DNA of 20,499 nucleotides from a virus. Below, piece by piece: positions 1 to 6,900 of this stretch. Under the pieces are notes generated by a model, which saw only the letters and a list, made by a program, of their open reading frames with translations, made no database searches and was not told the origin of the DNA. A program made the translations under genes and the position numbers. Positions within the stretch are counted from its first letter, which is position 1. Each line of letters starts with the position of its first letter. The stretch spans positions 1 through 20,499 of the IMG/VR virus record IMGVR_UViG_3300038701_000820; one strand, 5' to 3'.

Positions 1-2
1 GC

Positions 3-1088
3 GTGTTTACTGCCACCACTGAGAAAGCCGTACAGATAGCCGCAGAAGCCAACAAAGACCGCGATAAAGAGCACACCATTAAACCACCCGTAAAAACAGC
101 CGCAAGCATTTTGTATTGGTCTGAGAAATACATAGCTTGGCGTGAAGAATACGAACCAACGCTATGCGAGCTAGCAAGCTGGAAGAATCGACGAAACCAA
201 TTGAAACGCTTCGCCGAACATTTTCGAGCCACGCCAGTTAATCGGCTAACGCTGAAACTCATCACCGCTTGGTGGCACACACTCACAGCACACGCCCAGC
301 ATTCACGGCGGGCCGAGTTCAACAAGTTCTTTAATTACCTAGCCGGGCAAGGTTTAACCCCCCTGCTTTCGTCGAATCCATTCACAAAACTGGACGATAG
401 ACCGCGAACCATTAATAAGAAAAAACCAGATGTTAAACGTATGCGCCTGCCTATCGAAGACTTTTGGATCATCTACGACAAAGCGGGCGAAATGGGTTAT
501 GAGTGTCTGCAAATTGCCATGGGTATTTCACTGGTCACAACACTTAGGCGTGAGGATGTTGTTCAACTTCAATTCGATAGCCACGTAACGGCACAAAGCC
601 TTAAAAAAACGGTTAATAAAAGCGAGGCACAGCGCGGAAGCATTGCGGCGGCCCACCTTGAATTTAGTTTCACCGATCATCCGCTTTTGGCTCAATTAAT
701 TAACCGAGGCCGAGAATTAAGCCTTAAAAACTTTCGATGTCCTTACCTTGTGAGCTTCACGCCAAAGCAACGCCGAACCGGAAAAACAAAATCGCATGTG
801 GCGCAAGTTACCGGCGATAGATTGGGGAAAATGTTCGAAGAAGTTCGAGAGGCAACAAAACTTTATAAGGACATTGGAAGCGAAAATACACCGCCGACTT
901 TCCATGAAGTGCGAGCGCTTTCGTCGTTCATGCTTAAGAATGCGGGCCATGATGTAAAAGCTGTTCAAGTTGTTATGGCGCACACTGATCCACGCGTAAC
1001 GATGGGATATCAAGCAAGACATGAAACACCGGAGTTTACGAAAGTTGGCATTTCAATCGCTGGCGATCAATTGGGAAGGGGGTTTTAA
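3..1088 (+). CDS. int: Tyrosine-family phage integrase (5' partial)
   Basis: Site-specific recombinase that would integrate and excise the phage at attP/attB through a covalent 3'-phosphotyrosyl intermediate. The visible 361 residues hold the end of an N-terminal arm-binding part, a core-binding SAM-like domain (about 36-135) and a catalytic domain (about 145-345). Catalytic candidates are R182 (in a TTLRRED block, where many relatives have TGxR), K202 or K206, H301-x-x-R304, H327 and Tyr336 in MGYQARH. The layout of the core-binding and catalytic domains is lambda-Int-like. The frame is open to the window edge, and the GTG at 3 has no visible upstream context, so the true start probably lies before the window. 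The gene reads toward the tRNA-like att core about 100 bp downstream, the normal int-attP geometry. The family call is firm; which att site it uses is inferred from proximity. Confidence 0.93.
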   Translation: MFTATTEKAVQIAAEANKDRDKEHTIKPPVKTAASILYWSEKYIAWREEYEPTLCELASWKNRRNQLKRFAEHFRATPVNRLTLKLITAWWHTLTAHAQHSRRAEFNKFFNYLAGQGLTPLLSSNPFTKLDDRPRTINKKKPDVKRMRLPIEDFWIIYDKAGEMGYECLQIAMGISLVTTLRREDVVQLQFDSHVTAQSLKKTVNKSEAQRGSIAAAHLEFSFTDHPLLAQLINRGRELSLKNFRCPYLVSFTPKQRRTGKTKSHVAQVTGDRLGKMFEEVREATKLYKDIGSENTPPTFHEVRALSSFMLKNAGHDVKAVQVVMAHTDPRVTMGYQARHETPEFTKVGISIAGDQLGRGF

Positions 1089-1094
1089 TAAAAG

Positions 1095-1136
1095 TGAACA
1101 ATGTTTTTGTGCGGGTTTTTGTTCGCTTATTGTTCA
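1095..1136. repeat. 8-bp inverted repeat downstream of int
   Basis: TGAACAAT at 1095-1102 is the exact inverse of ATTGTTCA at 1129-1136, and a further inverse copy of its inner part (TTGTTC) lies at 1119-1124. It sits just past the integrase stop and about 55 bp before the tRNA-like core. It could be a recombination-protein binding site (Int arm or Xis) or a weak RNA hairpin after int. The 26-nt loop and lack of a clean U-tract argue against a standard terminator. Confidence 0.35.
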
Positions 1137-1191
1137 GTCAGTGAATCAAGCGAATTTATTTTTTGTAAGTTGCTGATCTAAAAAGGAAAAT

Positions 1192-1236
1192 TGGTGGAGC
1201 CTAGCGGGATCGAACCGCTGACCTCAACACTGCCAG
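1192..1236 (-). other. attP: Attachment core (attP): 3' part of tRNA-Ala(GGC)
   Basis: Read on the minus strand, these 45 nt match the 3' part of a tRNA-Ala: anticodon loop CTGGCAG (1236-1230, anticodon GGC), anticodon-stem 3' strand TGTTG, variable AGGTC, a perfect 5-bp T-stem AGCGG/CCGCT with loop TTCGATC, acceptor strand AGGCTCC, then ACCA ending at 1192. Beyond 1236 the match stops: the sequence that should form the other half of the anticodon stem (CAACA) and the D-arm is absent. Many tRNA-targeting phages carry such a 3' tRNA fragment so the host gene is rebuilt on integration, with crossover often in the anticodon loop. It is not a functional tRNA by itself. Confidence 0.8.
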
Positions 1237-1268
1237 AATCGACGGTACAAAAATGCAAGTCGTTGATT

Positions 1269-1308
1269 TTGTTTGAATTTAGACCTTTTTAGACTGTTTT
1301 TCAAACAA
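1269..1308. promoter_or_regulatory. Inverted repeat enclosing a 10-bp-phased direct repeat (candidate arm or operator site)
   Basis: TTGTTTGAA at 1269-1277 is the exact inverse of TTCAAACAA at 1300-1308. Between them TTTAGAC occurs twice, at 1278-1284 and 1288-1294, one helical turn apart. The element lies 33 bp beyond the tRNA-like core and just before the ribosome binding site of the 63-aa gene. It could be integrase arm-type sites on the side of attP away from int, or an operator for the downstream genes. The sequence alone does not decide between them. Confidence 0.4.
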
Positions 1309-1324
1309 CTAAGAGGGAGTTAAA

Positions 1325-1516
1325 ATGTTCAAACGCTGCAATCACCAATTCAAGACGATTTCGCCGGGCTTTCAAAGTTGTTCGCTATGTGGAAAACGAA
1401 GGAAGGCTGTAGCTGTGGAGGTATGCAAAAAGGGAATTGAACCAGGGAAAGAGCCAACGCAACCGCCTTGGCAATTTCCAGAGTATTGTAGTGAGGCCCG
1501 CCACCGGCAAAAATAG
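1325..1516 (+). CDS. Small Cys/His protein, hypothetical
   Basis: A 63-residue protein of unknown function. It starts at an ATG preceded by a strong ribosome binding site (AGAGGGAG, 1311-1318). Its N-terminal third carries C5-x-H7 and C19-x-x-C22 followed by a basic stretch (GKRRK). This spacing could bind one zinc ion as a small treble-clef or ribbon-like knuckle. The rest is Pro/Glu-rich and probably disordered. It is the first gene beyond attP in the accessory segment, on the opposite strand from the late operon. Zinc binding is inferred from the residue pattern only. Confidence 0.6.
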   Translation: MFKRCNHQFKTISPGFQSCSLCGKRRKAVAVEVCKKGIEPGKEPTQPPWQFPEYCSEARHRQK

Positions 1517-1668
1517 CCAATCCCTAGGCAAATAGCCGGTATTGGTGGCGAGTGGCTGTATTATGTGGCGCCCGCTTCCCTGTGGCTAGTGGCCGATTTC
1601 TGCGATGCTTGTGCGATATATCTTACAAAGACAGTTCAGTCAGCCGCTACATAAGGAAAGGTGACCCC

Positions 1669-2430
1669 ATGGATAACCAAAAAAATTTCCCTTTTTACGT
1701 AAAACTTCACGAATACATAAAAGCAGACCAATTTACCCAAGTTCAGTGGTACACGAATCAATACGATCAGGAAAAAGACCACGAAACCAAACTCAAAATG
1801 CTGATTGAAGAATCAGCATTCGAAAAAATTGAGGCTGTGAATGAAGTCTGCAACTACGTAGCGAGCGCACAAAATAAAGTATCCCCCCTTTTCGCCAACA
1901 CTTTCAAGGCGATCGACGAAAACGGCACCTTTGGAATGAACTCACAACAACTCCAACAACTGCGAAATGATTTCGCGGAGCTGCTGCAAAATCAGCAGAG
2001 TGCAAAAAAGTTAACTGACGCCCTAACTGAATTAAGGCGACTCTCCGACCTAAATCTATCAGTCTTAAAAAAACCCGTATTATCAGAAAAAATAAAGCAA
2101 GCGTGCAGAGATAAAATATATCGAGAAGATCGAAACAGAACGTATATGCGTTTTGTTCACCAGGGGCTGAGAGCTCTCCTTTGGTTCATTGCTGTTGTTG
2201 CAGTTTATTCAGCCGCCGCAGGTATCTCGGAATCCACGAACTGTGCGATAAAAATACCCATTCACCACACTATAACCAAATTTTCCAACGGAAATCATGC
2301 TTGCTCGGCTAAGGCTTCACATGCACCTGCGAAGCCAGCTGAACCGAAACAGGCCGCGCGCCACACTCCCGACAAACAACCCGATCCTTCACCTTCGGCC
2401 ACTCCAAATCCGCCCCAAACGCCTCAATAA
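1669..2430 (+). CDS. Hypothetical protein with a single membrane segment and Pro-rich tail
   Basis: Not recognised. The frame is open from 1552, but the ATG at 1669 is preferred because AAGGAAAGGTGA lies just before it (about 1653-1664); this gives 253 residues. Residues 1 to about 155 look helical, hydrophilic and charged, with Gln-rich stretches. One hydrophobic segment follows a basic patch at about residues 168-188. The remaining 65 residues begin with a short Cys-containing stretch and end in a low-complexity Pro/Ala/Lys/Ser tail. A soluble N-terminal domain, one helix and a disordered tail would fit a type II-like or tail-anchored inner-membrane protein, possibly a lysogenic-conversion or exclusion factor, but nothing shows this directly. 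The last 122 bases are antisense to a zinc-ribbon gene, so the tail may be over-printed sequence. Confidence 0.65.
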   Translation: MDNQKNFPFYVKLHEYIKADQFTQVQWYTNQYDQEKDHETKLKMLIEESAFEKIEAVNEVCNYVASAQNKVSPLFANTFKAIDENGTFGMNSQQLQQLRNDFAELLQNQQSAKKLTDALTELRRLSDLNLSVLKKPVLSEKIKQACRDKIYREDRNRTYMRFVHQGLRALLWFIAVVAVYSAAAGISESTNCAIKIPIHHTITKFSNGNHACSAKASHAPAKPAEPKQAARHTPDKQPDPSPSATPNPPQTPQ

Positions 2431-2530
2431 GTGTTTTCGTATCGAGCACATACGGTAGTCGACCGCACGTGCAATCTGCATAAATGGCTTGATTTTCCGA
2501 GAGGGAGCTTAAAACACTGATTTCAATCAT
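2309..2530 (-). CDS. Small zinc-ribbon protein, hypothetical
   Basis: A 73-residue protein from the ATG at 2530; a TTG at 2548 would add six residues. It carries C20-x-C22-G and C53-x-x-C56-G separated by about 30 residues with the pattern LDTKTLIEAFGADLEWP and then a basic stretch before the second Cys pair. This layout resembles a common class of short zinc-ribbon proteins in proteobacteria and their phages, with a four-Cys site. No convincing ribosome binding site precedes either start, which lowers confidence. It converges on and overlaps the 3' end of the 253-aa gene by 122 bp. Function unknown; nucleic-acid or protein binding is possible. Confidence 0.55.
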   Translation of the reverse strand: MIEISVLSSLSENQAIYADCTCGRLPYVLDTKTLIEAFGADLEWPKVKDRVVCRECGARPVSVQLASQVHVKP

Positions 2531-2582
2531 GTGTTTAATGTACCGCAAGGTGCGACTAATTGACGCACTGCTCGCTGAATTG

Positions 2583-2615
2583 TTGACACTTTAAACGCTT
2601 TGGTGGCACGATAAA
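2583..2615 (+). promoter_or_regulatory. Possible promoter for the 107-aa gene
   Basis: A perfect -35 hexamer TTGACA lies at 2583-2588. The best -10-like sequence, GATAAA at 2610-2615, is 21 bp away, longer than the optimal 17 bp. It sits 33 bp before the GTG start at 2648, in the only non-coding stretch of this segment. A sigma-70 promoter is plausible but weak on spacing. Confidence 0.3.
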
Positions 2616-2647
2616 TCGCTTTCAAAAAAATTAAGGAGCGGTTAAGC

Positions 2648-2971
2648 GTGAAAATATTGGGCTATGGATACGTTGGCGAGCATACGATATGGCTGTTTTT
2701 TGAAATCGGCGGCAATCAATATGCAGTTCCGGAAGATGAAGCCTTGCGCGACTGCTGCCTTGATTATGGGTGTGATTTGGAGCTGTTTTGTATTCAAGCG
2801 GTTAGTTTGAATGCATGGAAGGAAGCCGACGCAATCGACTTATTTAAGCTTTTAAAGAATGATGGCGGCTTAAAAAACGAGCTGCGCCACTTAACGGGCG
2901 AAGTGTTTTTAGTGTTTGATGGTGTGACGTTTATCTATAACACTAACACCGGCGTTATTTTTTGCCGCTAG
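2648..2971 (+). CDS. Hypothetical protein, 107 aa
   Basis: Not recognised. It starts at a GTG with an excellent ribosome binding site (AAGGAGCGG, 2632-2640). The product looks like a small soluble alpha/beta protein: an N-terminal beta-rich part with aromatic residues (about 1-30), a Cys-rich and acidic middle containing C36, C37, C42 and C48, a helical stretch around 54-80, and a C-terminal beta part ending in a Cys. No signal peptide or membrane helix is visible. Its stop codon lies only 3 bp from the stop of the convergent tail-fibre gene. The position at the end of the tail operon, with its own signals on the other strand, is typical of phage accessory (moron) genes. Confidence 0.6.
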   Translation: MKILGYGYVGEHTIWLFFEIGGNQYAVPEDEALRDCCLDYGCDLELFCIQAVSLNAWKEADAIDLFKLLKNDGGLKNELRHLTGEVFLVFDGVTFIYNTNTGVIFCR

Positions 2972-2974
2972 TTT

Positions 2975-3985
2975 TTATACGGTGCTAGTTAGCTCAGTAA
3001 CAATCACGTGCGAACCCTCATAAACATCGAGAGCCCCGCCCGAAAAGTTCCGCAGTCCAACGTGAAGCGTTGCTGCACTCCCGCCGACTTTGTATAGAAC
3101 GGATCCAGAAAGCGCGTATTCGGGAAATGCAGCGCCCGCCGTAATATTCAGATCGTTTGAAAAATAGTTGTCTGTAACTGTGGTGGAAGGCGCGCTCGAT
3201 AGGCTTTTTGCAAACCGGTAATAGTTGCCGGTAACGGTTGTAAAATCCGACCCCATGATGCGTGCTTGAGACGTTGCACCGTTCGCGCCGTCCATCATTA
3301 TCAAGAAATCTATTCTATAAAACGTATTCGCCGATAGAGACATGCCGGACAGTGGCGCAAAGGCGGTTGACTCAAGCTGGTTGTTAGCAAGCGACTGATC
3401 AGAAGATAGCGCCACGATTCTTTGAGCTGGCAAATTATCAACTTTTTGTTTATCGGTTTGCGACATAAAGCCCGCTGTGCCTTGCGTGGCGACAGCATGT
3501 AGCGATCCATTCGTTTGGTTGCCGTGTCGTGTTGCGTCAAGCGTGGGAATTCGTGCGAGCACAAAAGTACCCGTCCCTGTCTTGCTTGCATCAAGCGTAG
3601 GAATCCGTGCGTCTGCAAAAACACCCGTTCCGATTTTGCTCGCGTCTAAAGTAGGAATTCGCACATCTGCAAAGACACCTGCCGTTATTTTAGAAGCATT
3701 AAGCGAAGGAATCCGCGCATCTGCAAGCGTTCCGCTAGTAACTTGCCCCGCTGCAATATCGCCAATTGACGCCGCCAAAATGCTTTGAGTTACCCACGAC
3801 GTGCCGTTGTATTCCTGCACCGTAACCGTATTTGAACCACCGCGCAAAAGCCGAATCATTCCGTTTTGCAGATTTGTATCGCCCGTATAATCAAGAGACG
3901 CCGCGTTTAAAGCCTTCTCTCTTGCGTCAGCGGGGAAATCGAGCGTTTCTAAAGTGCTTGTGTTATATGCGGCCCAATTTGTCAT
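2975..3985 (-). CDS. Tail fibre protein with 18-residue repeats
   Basis: Last gene of the late operon, 336 residues. The N-terminal 80 residues probably attach to the tail tip. Residues 85-156 are four tandem 18-residue repeats of the type ADARIPTLDASKIGTGVF, which in other phages form extended trimeric shafts. Residues 169-184 (TAGFMSQTDKQKVDNL) match the GFMS-x-x-DK-x-K motif common in fibre and collar proteins. The C-terminal part (about 186-336) looks beta-rich and is the likely receptor-binding tip. The start overlaps the stop of the tail-tip gene as ATGA, which points to translational coupling. The fibre role rests on repeats, motif and position; the receptor is unknown. Confidence 0.85.
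   Translation of the reverse strand: MTNWAAYNTSTLETLDFPADAREKALNAASLDYTGDTNLQNGMIRLLRGGSNTVTVQEYNGTSWVTQSILAASIGDIAAGQVTSGTLADARIPSLNASKITAGVFADVRIPTLDASKIGTGVFADARIPTLDASKTGTGTFVLARIPTLDATRHGNQTNGSLHAVATQGTAGFMSQTDKQKVDNLPAQRIVALSSDQSLANNQLESTAFAPLSGMSLSANTFYRIDFLIMMDGANGATSQARIMGSDFTTVTGNYYRFAKSLSSAPSTTVTDNYFSNDLNITAGAAFPEYALSGSVLYKVGGSAATLHVGLRNFSGGALDVYEGSHVIVTELTSTV
3518..3733 (-). repeat. Four tandem 54-bp repeats in the tail fibre gene
   Basis: Four copies of an 18-codon unit (residues 85-102, 103-120, 121-138, 139-156 of the fibre). The middle two are nearly identical in protein (GVFADVRIPTLDASKIGT and GVFADARIPTLDASKTGT); the outer copies are more diverged. Such repeats can gain or lose units by recombination and so change shaft length. 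Confidence 0.85.
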
Positions 3986-6900
3986 ACTGCTACTATGCCT
4001 CGTATTTGATAGGAAACGGTCCCGTTCTGGCGCGTTCCTGAATCGTTAAAAATTAAAAATTGCGGTGCGCTTGGGTTTGGAACGTCCGAGAAATTAACAA
4101 CAACTTTATGGGAGCTAGTGCCGTAAACCGTTGCCGTAATAGATGTGATATCAAGCCAATTTTTTGCGAACGTGATAGCCGTGCCGCCAGAGTCGCCCGA
4201 ACTACAAACAACCGTGCCACTTTCGCTTTGCTCTTGAATTGACAATTGAACCGACGCGCTCAAGATGCGGGCTATGTCGTTGCCGTCGCCGGTTGCGTTA
4301 ATGGTTAAGCGAACGTATCGAACATCTTCGCCAACAATCGAGCCGCTAGAATCCTCGCTTGACCAAGTACTATTATCATCGCTGTAGGCAATCGACCACG
4401 TAACACCGGGCGAACCTTGGTAAGCATCGCTCACGACGGTTGTGTTAATTTGCGTTGTTGGAATGATCACGCCAGCGTCGAAAGTTTCTACATAGCTTGC
4501 AGTGTTTGATGTTGGTAGAAAGTAAATATTGCCCGCATTGTGTCGCGATTGTGGGGTCGTGTATTGCGCCGCGTACGTTGCCCAAGTCATGTCGTTGTCA
4601 ATAAGCAACAATAAAGCGGAACCACTTAGGCGCCCGTTTGTGATTGCCCCGCCGAAACTCGGTTGTGCGTCGAAGTCATTAAACAGCGTGAAATCATCGC
4701 CGCTAACTTGTACAGATGTGCTTCCCGGTGCGCTTAAGTTTTTAGCGCTATCCTGCGCAACAACCCAATACGTTATTGTGCCTGGCGTTGTTTCCTTCTT
4801 GAGAGTGAAACCAGAATCGCCCGCTTTTTCGTTGTATAAAACAGCGGTTTCAAACGTTGCTCCAACATAAAGTAAATACTTTTTCACGGGCAAATCGCCG
4901 GGCACCGACGAATAAAAAATAGTAACGTCGGAGCCGTAAGGCTGTGCGGTAACTGTTGGTGCGGCTGGCGGCGAAGGGTTAACGGTTATTGTGTTTGTCG
5001 TACCGTTAAAACCACCGCGCAACGTTTGACGAATTCCAAAATCTCGCGAGCCTACCCAATTGATTTCGCGCAAGTGGGTTTCATCACTAAAGCGCGCTAT
5101 CTCTGCGCCGCCATAAAACAACGTGTAGTAATCAACGGGATAAGGATGCGAACCGCCCGGCGTAATATCTAAACGAACGCGCCCGCCTTCGTACATTATA
5201 TTTGCGGTTGGAAAACTTACGGACGGTATATTGAACGTCACCGAATCTTCGGCGCTATTGTTGCCGCTGGTATCCTGTGCAACACCGTGGAGCGTGTAGG
5301 TGTTAGGGGATAGATAGCCCAAATCAAATTGAAGTTGTTCCGCAGCGGCTAGCACTGTGCCGCTAGGCCAAGGATCAAAATTAGTTATTACAAACCGCCA
5401 GAAATCAGCGTCGGGATGTTGATCAAAATTAATTAAACAACGACCGTCATTTGCGTGGGAAAAACTCATACCCGTGGGCGTTGCGGGGAGCTCGCTTTTA
5501 CCGGCTGCAACGTGTTGACCAGATGAAACCCAATCACTCGGATCAACCTCCGAACTATTACCGCGAACACGAACACGCACCTGATACGCTTCGCCTTCTT
5601 CGACATTAAAATAAGCCCAGTTATTCGTAACAATATTAACGGTTAAGTATTCGCTATCCGGCTCACCCCAAAACTTTGCCTGTACCTCATAATCAATGGC
5701 TTGCGATTCGGTAGACGGTAAAAAATCAACACGTATGCGTTCTTGAATCGTGCCGTCGTTTAAGCGCTGCATTGTGTCGTTGCCGCTTGTTAAAGTGACG
5801 GGGGCGATGAAGTTTTGTAGTTGGTATTTGGGGGGCCTTGTTACGCTGCCAATATTTTCCGGGCTTGGTACGTATTGGACATAAAAACCCGTTTCACCCA
5901 CGTCAACCTGTGGGGTTTGTGATCGGCCAAAATTAAGATCGAATAAGTCACCGTCGGCATTATCTTCAAGCCATACCAAAGTGGCTTGATCTTCGTTGCC
6001 TCGTGTTCCTAGTAGCGCCACACTTGTTGAAGGGTGTATTCCAGAAAGGCCGCGATTCTGCGTTACATTGTCGGTGCTCGTGTTGTGCGTAACGTTTCCG
6101 TCAAGCAACAAATAAAAACCTCCCGGCATACTTCCGCCGCTACCCGTAAAACTAAAATCTACAGGCTCTGAGGCTGGAAAGGTGTTGCCATTTAACGCGG
6201 CGTATTCGCCATTTGATCCACTTAAGTCTATTTGTGTTCCCGCGTTTGATGTTTCGCCACGGCAAAGCAAAATGAAACCGCCGGGGCCGTCTGCACCATC
6301 TAAACCGGGCGATGCAATCTCATAATCCCAGCCGTCGCCGCCTTCGCCGTTTCTTAAGCGTATAAAAGGCCGCGATCCGCTGCCACTTGTGCCGCGCAAA
6401 TCTAGGTCGTTTATACCTTCAAGCCTCGAGCCGTCGCGGTTAATGATAGGCAAGCGCGAAAAAGTATCTGAATTCCCGCGAGTGATGTTCTGATCAATAT
6501 GGGCATACAAGATCCCATACCAATCATTCGAAACGGAATAGTTTCCCATCGCGTAGTTAGAGGGAACGCTATTGCCCAGAACACCGGGCACGCCCTGCTG
6601 TTCGTTGGTGGCCAAGTCTGGGTGATTATCTTTTAAGTAAGAAAGCGCGCGGCTAGCATCGGTGTGTAAATTTGAAAGTATTGTCGAACTGTTCAGGGTG
6701 AATAATGTAGCGCCAGCCCCTCCGGCATGACCGCCGCCAACGAGGTTAATCATTCCCCGCGTGCAAAACCCTAGCACCTTTAAAAAAACGTTGTCGGTGC
6801 CCGTAATCACCGGTGCGGGGCTTCCTGTTCCTTGCGTTAAGTCTCCGAGATAGTAATAAATACCGTCTCCCATTGTTTCGCCACCGGTTAGCGTAATATC

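Noticed and set aside
717-1022. Minus-strand reading frame opposite the integrase gene
   Set aside because: It lies entirely inside a strongly recognisable integrase gene and has no recognisable features.
1192-1236. A functional tRNA-Ala gene
   Set aside because: Only the part from anticodon loop to CCA is present; the D-arm, 5' acceptor strand and 5' half of the anticodon stem are missing, so it is an attachment core, not a tRNA gene.
1132-1643. Direct repeat GTTCAGTCAG at 1132-1141 and 1634-1643 as a second att-type core
   Set aside because: Ten bases over a 500-bp region can occur by chance, and neither copy coincides with the tRNA-like core.
1552-1668. N-terminal extension of the 253-aa gene up to 1552
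   Set aside because: The open frame continues, but there is no ribosome binding site for 1552 and the extension is Cys/Arg-rich and unlike the rest. ATG 1669 has AAGGAAAGGTGA in front of it.
3518-3733. CRISPR array
   Set aside because: The 54-bp repeats are contiguous, codon-phased and part of the tail fibre gene, with no spacers.
3477-3788. Plus-strand repeated-sequence frame opposite the tail fibre
   Set aside because: It is the antisense of the 54-bp fibre repeats; its apparent repeats come from those, and the fibre frame fits known motifs.
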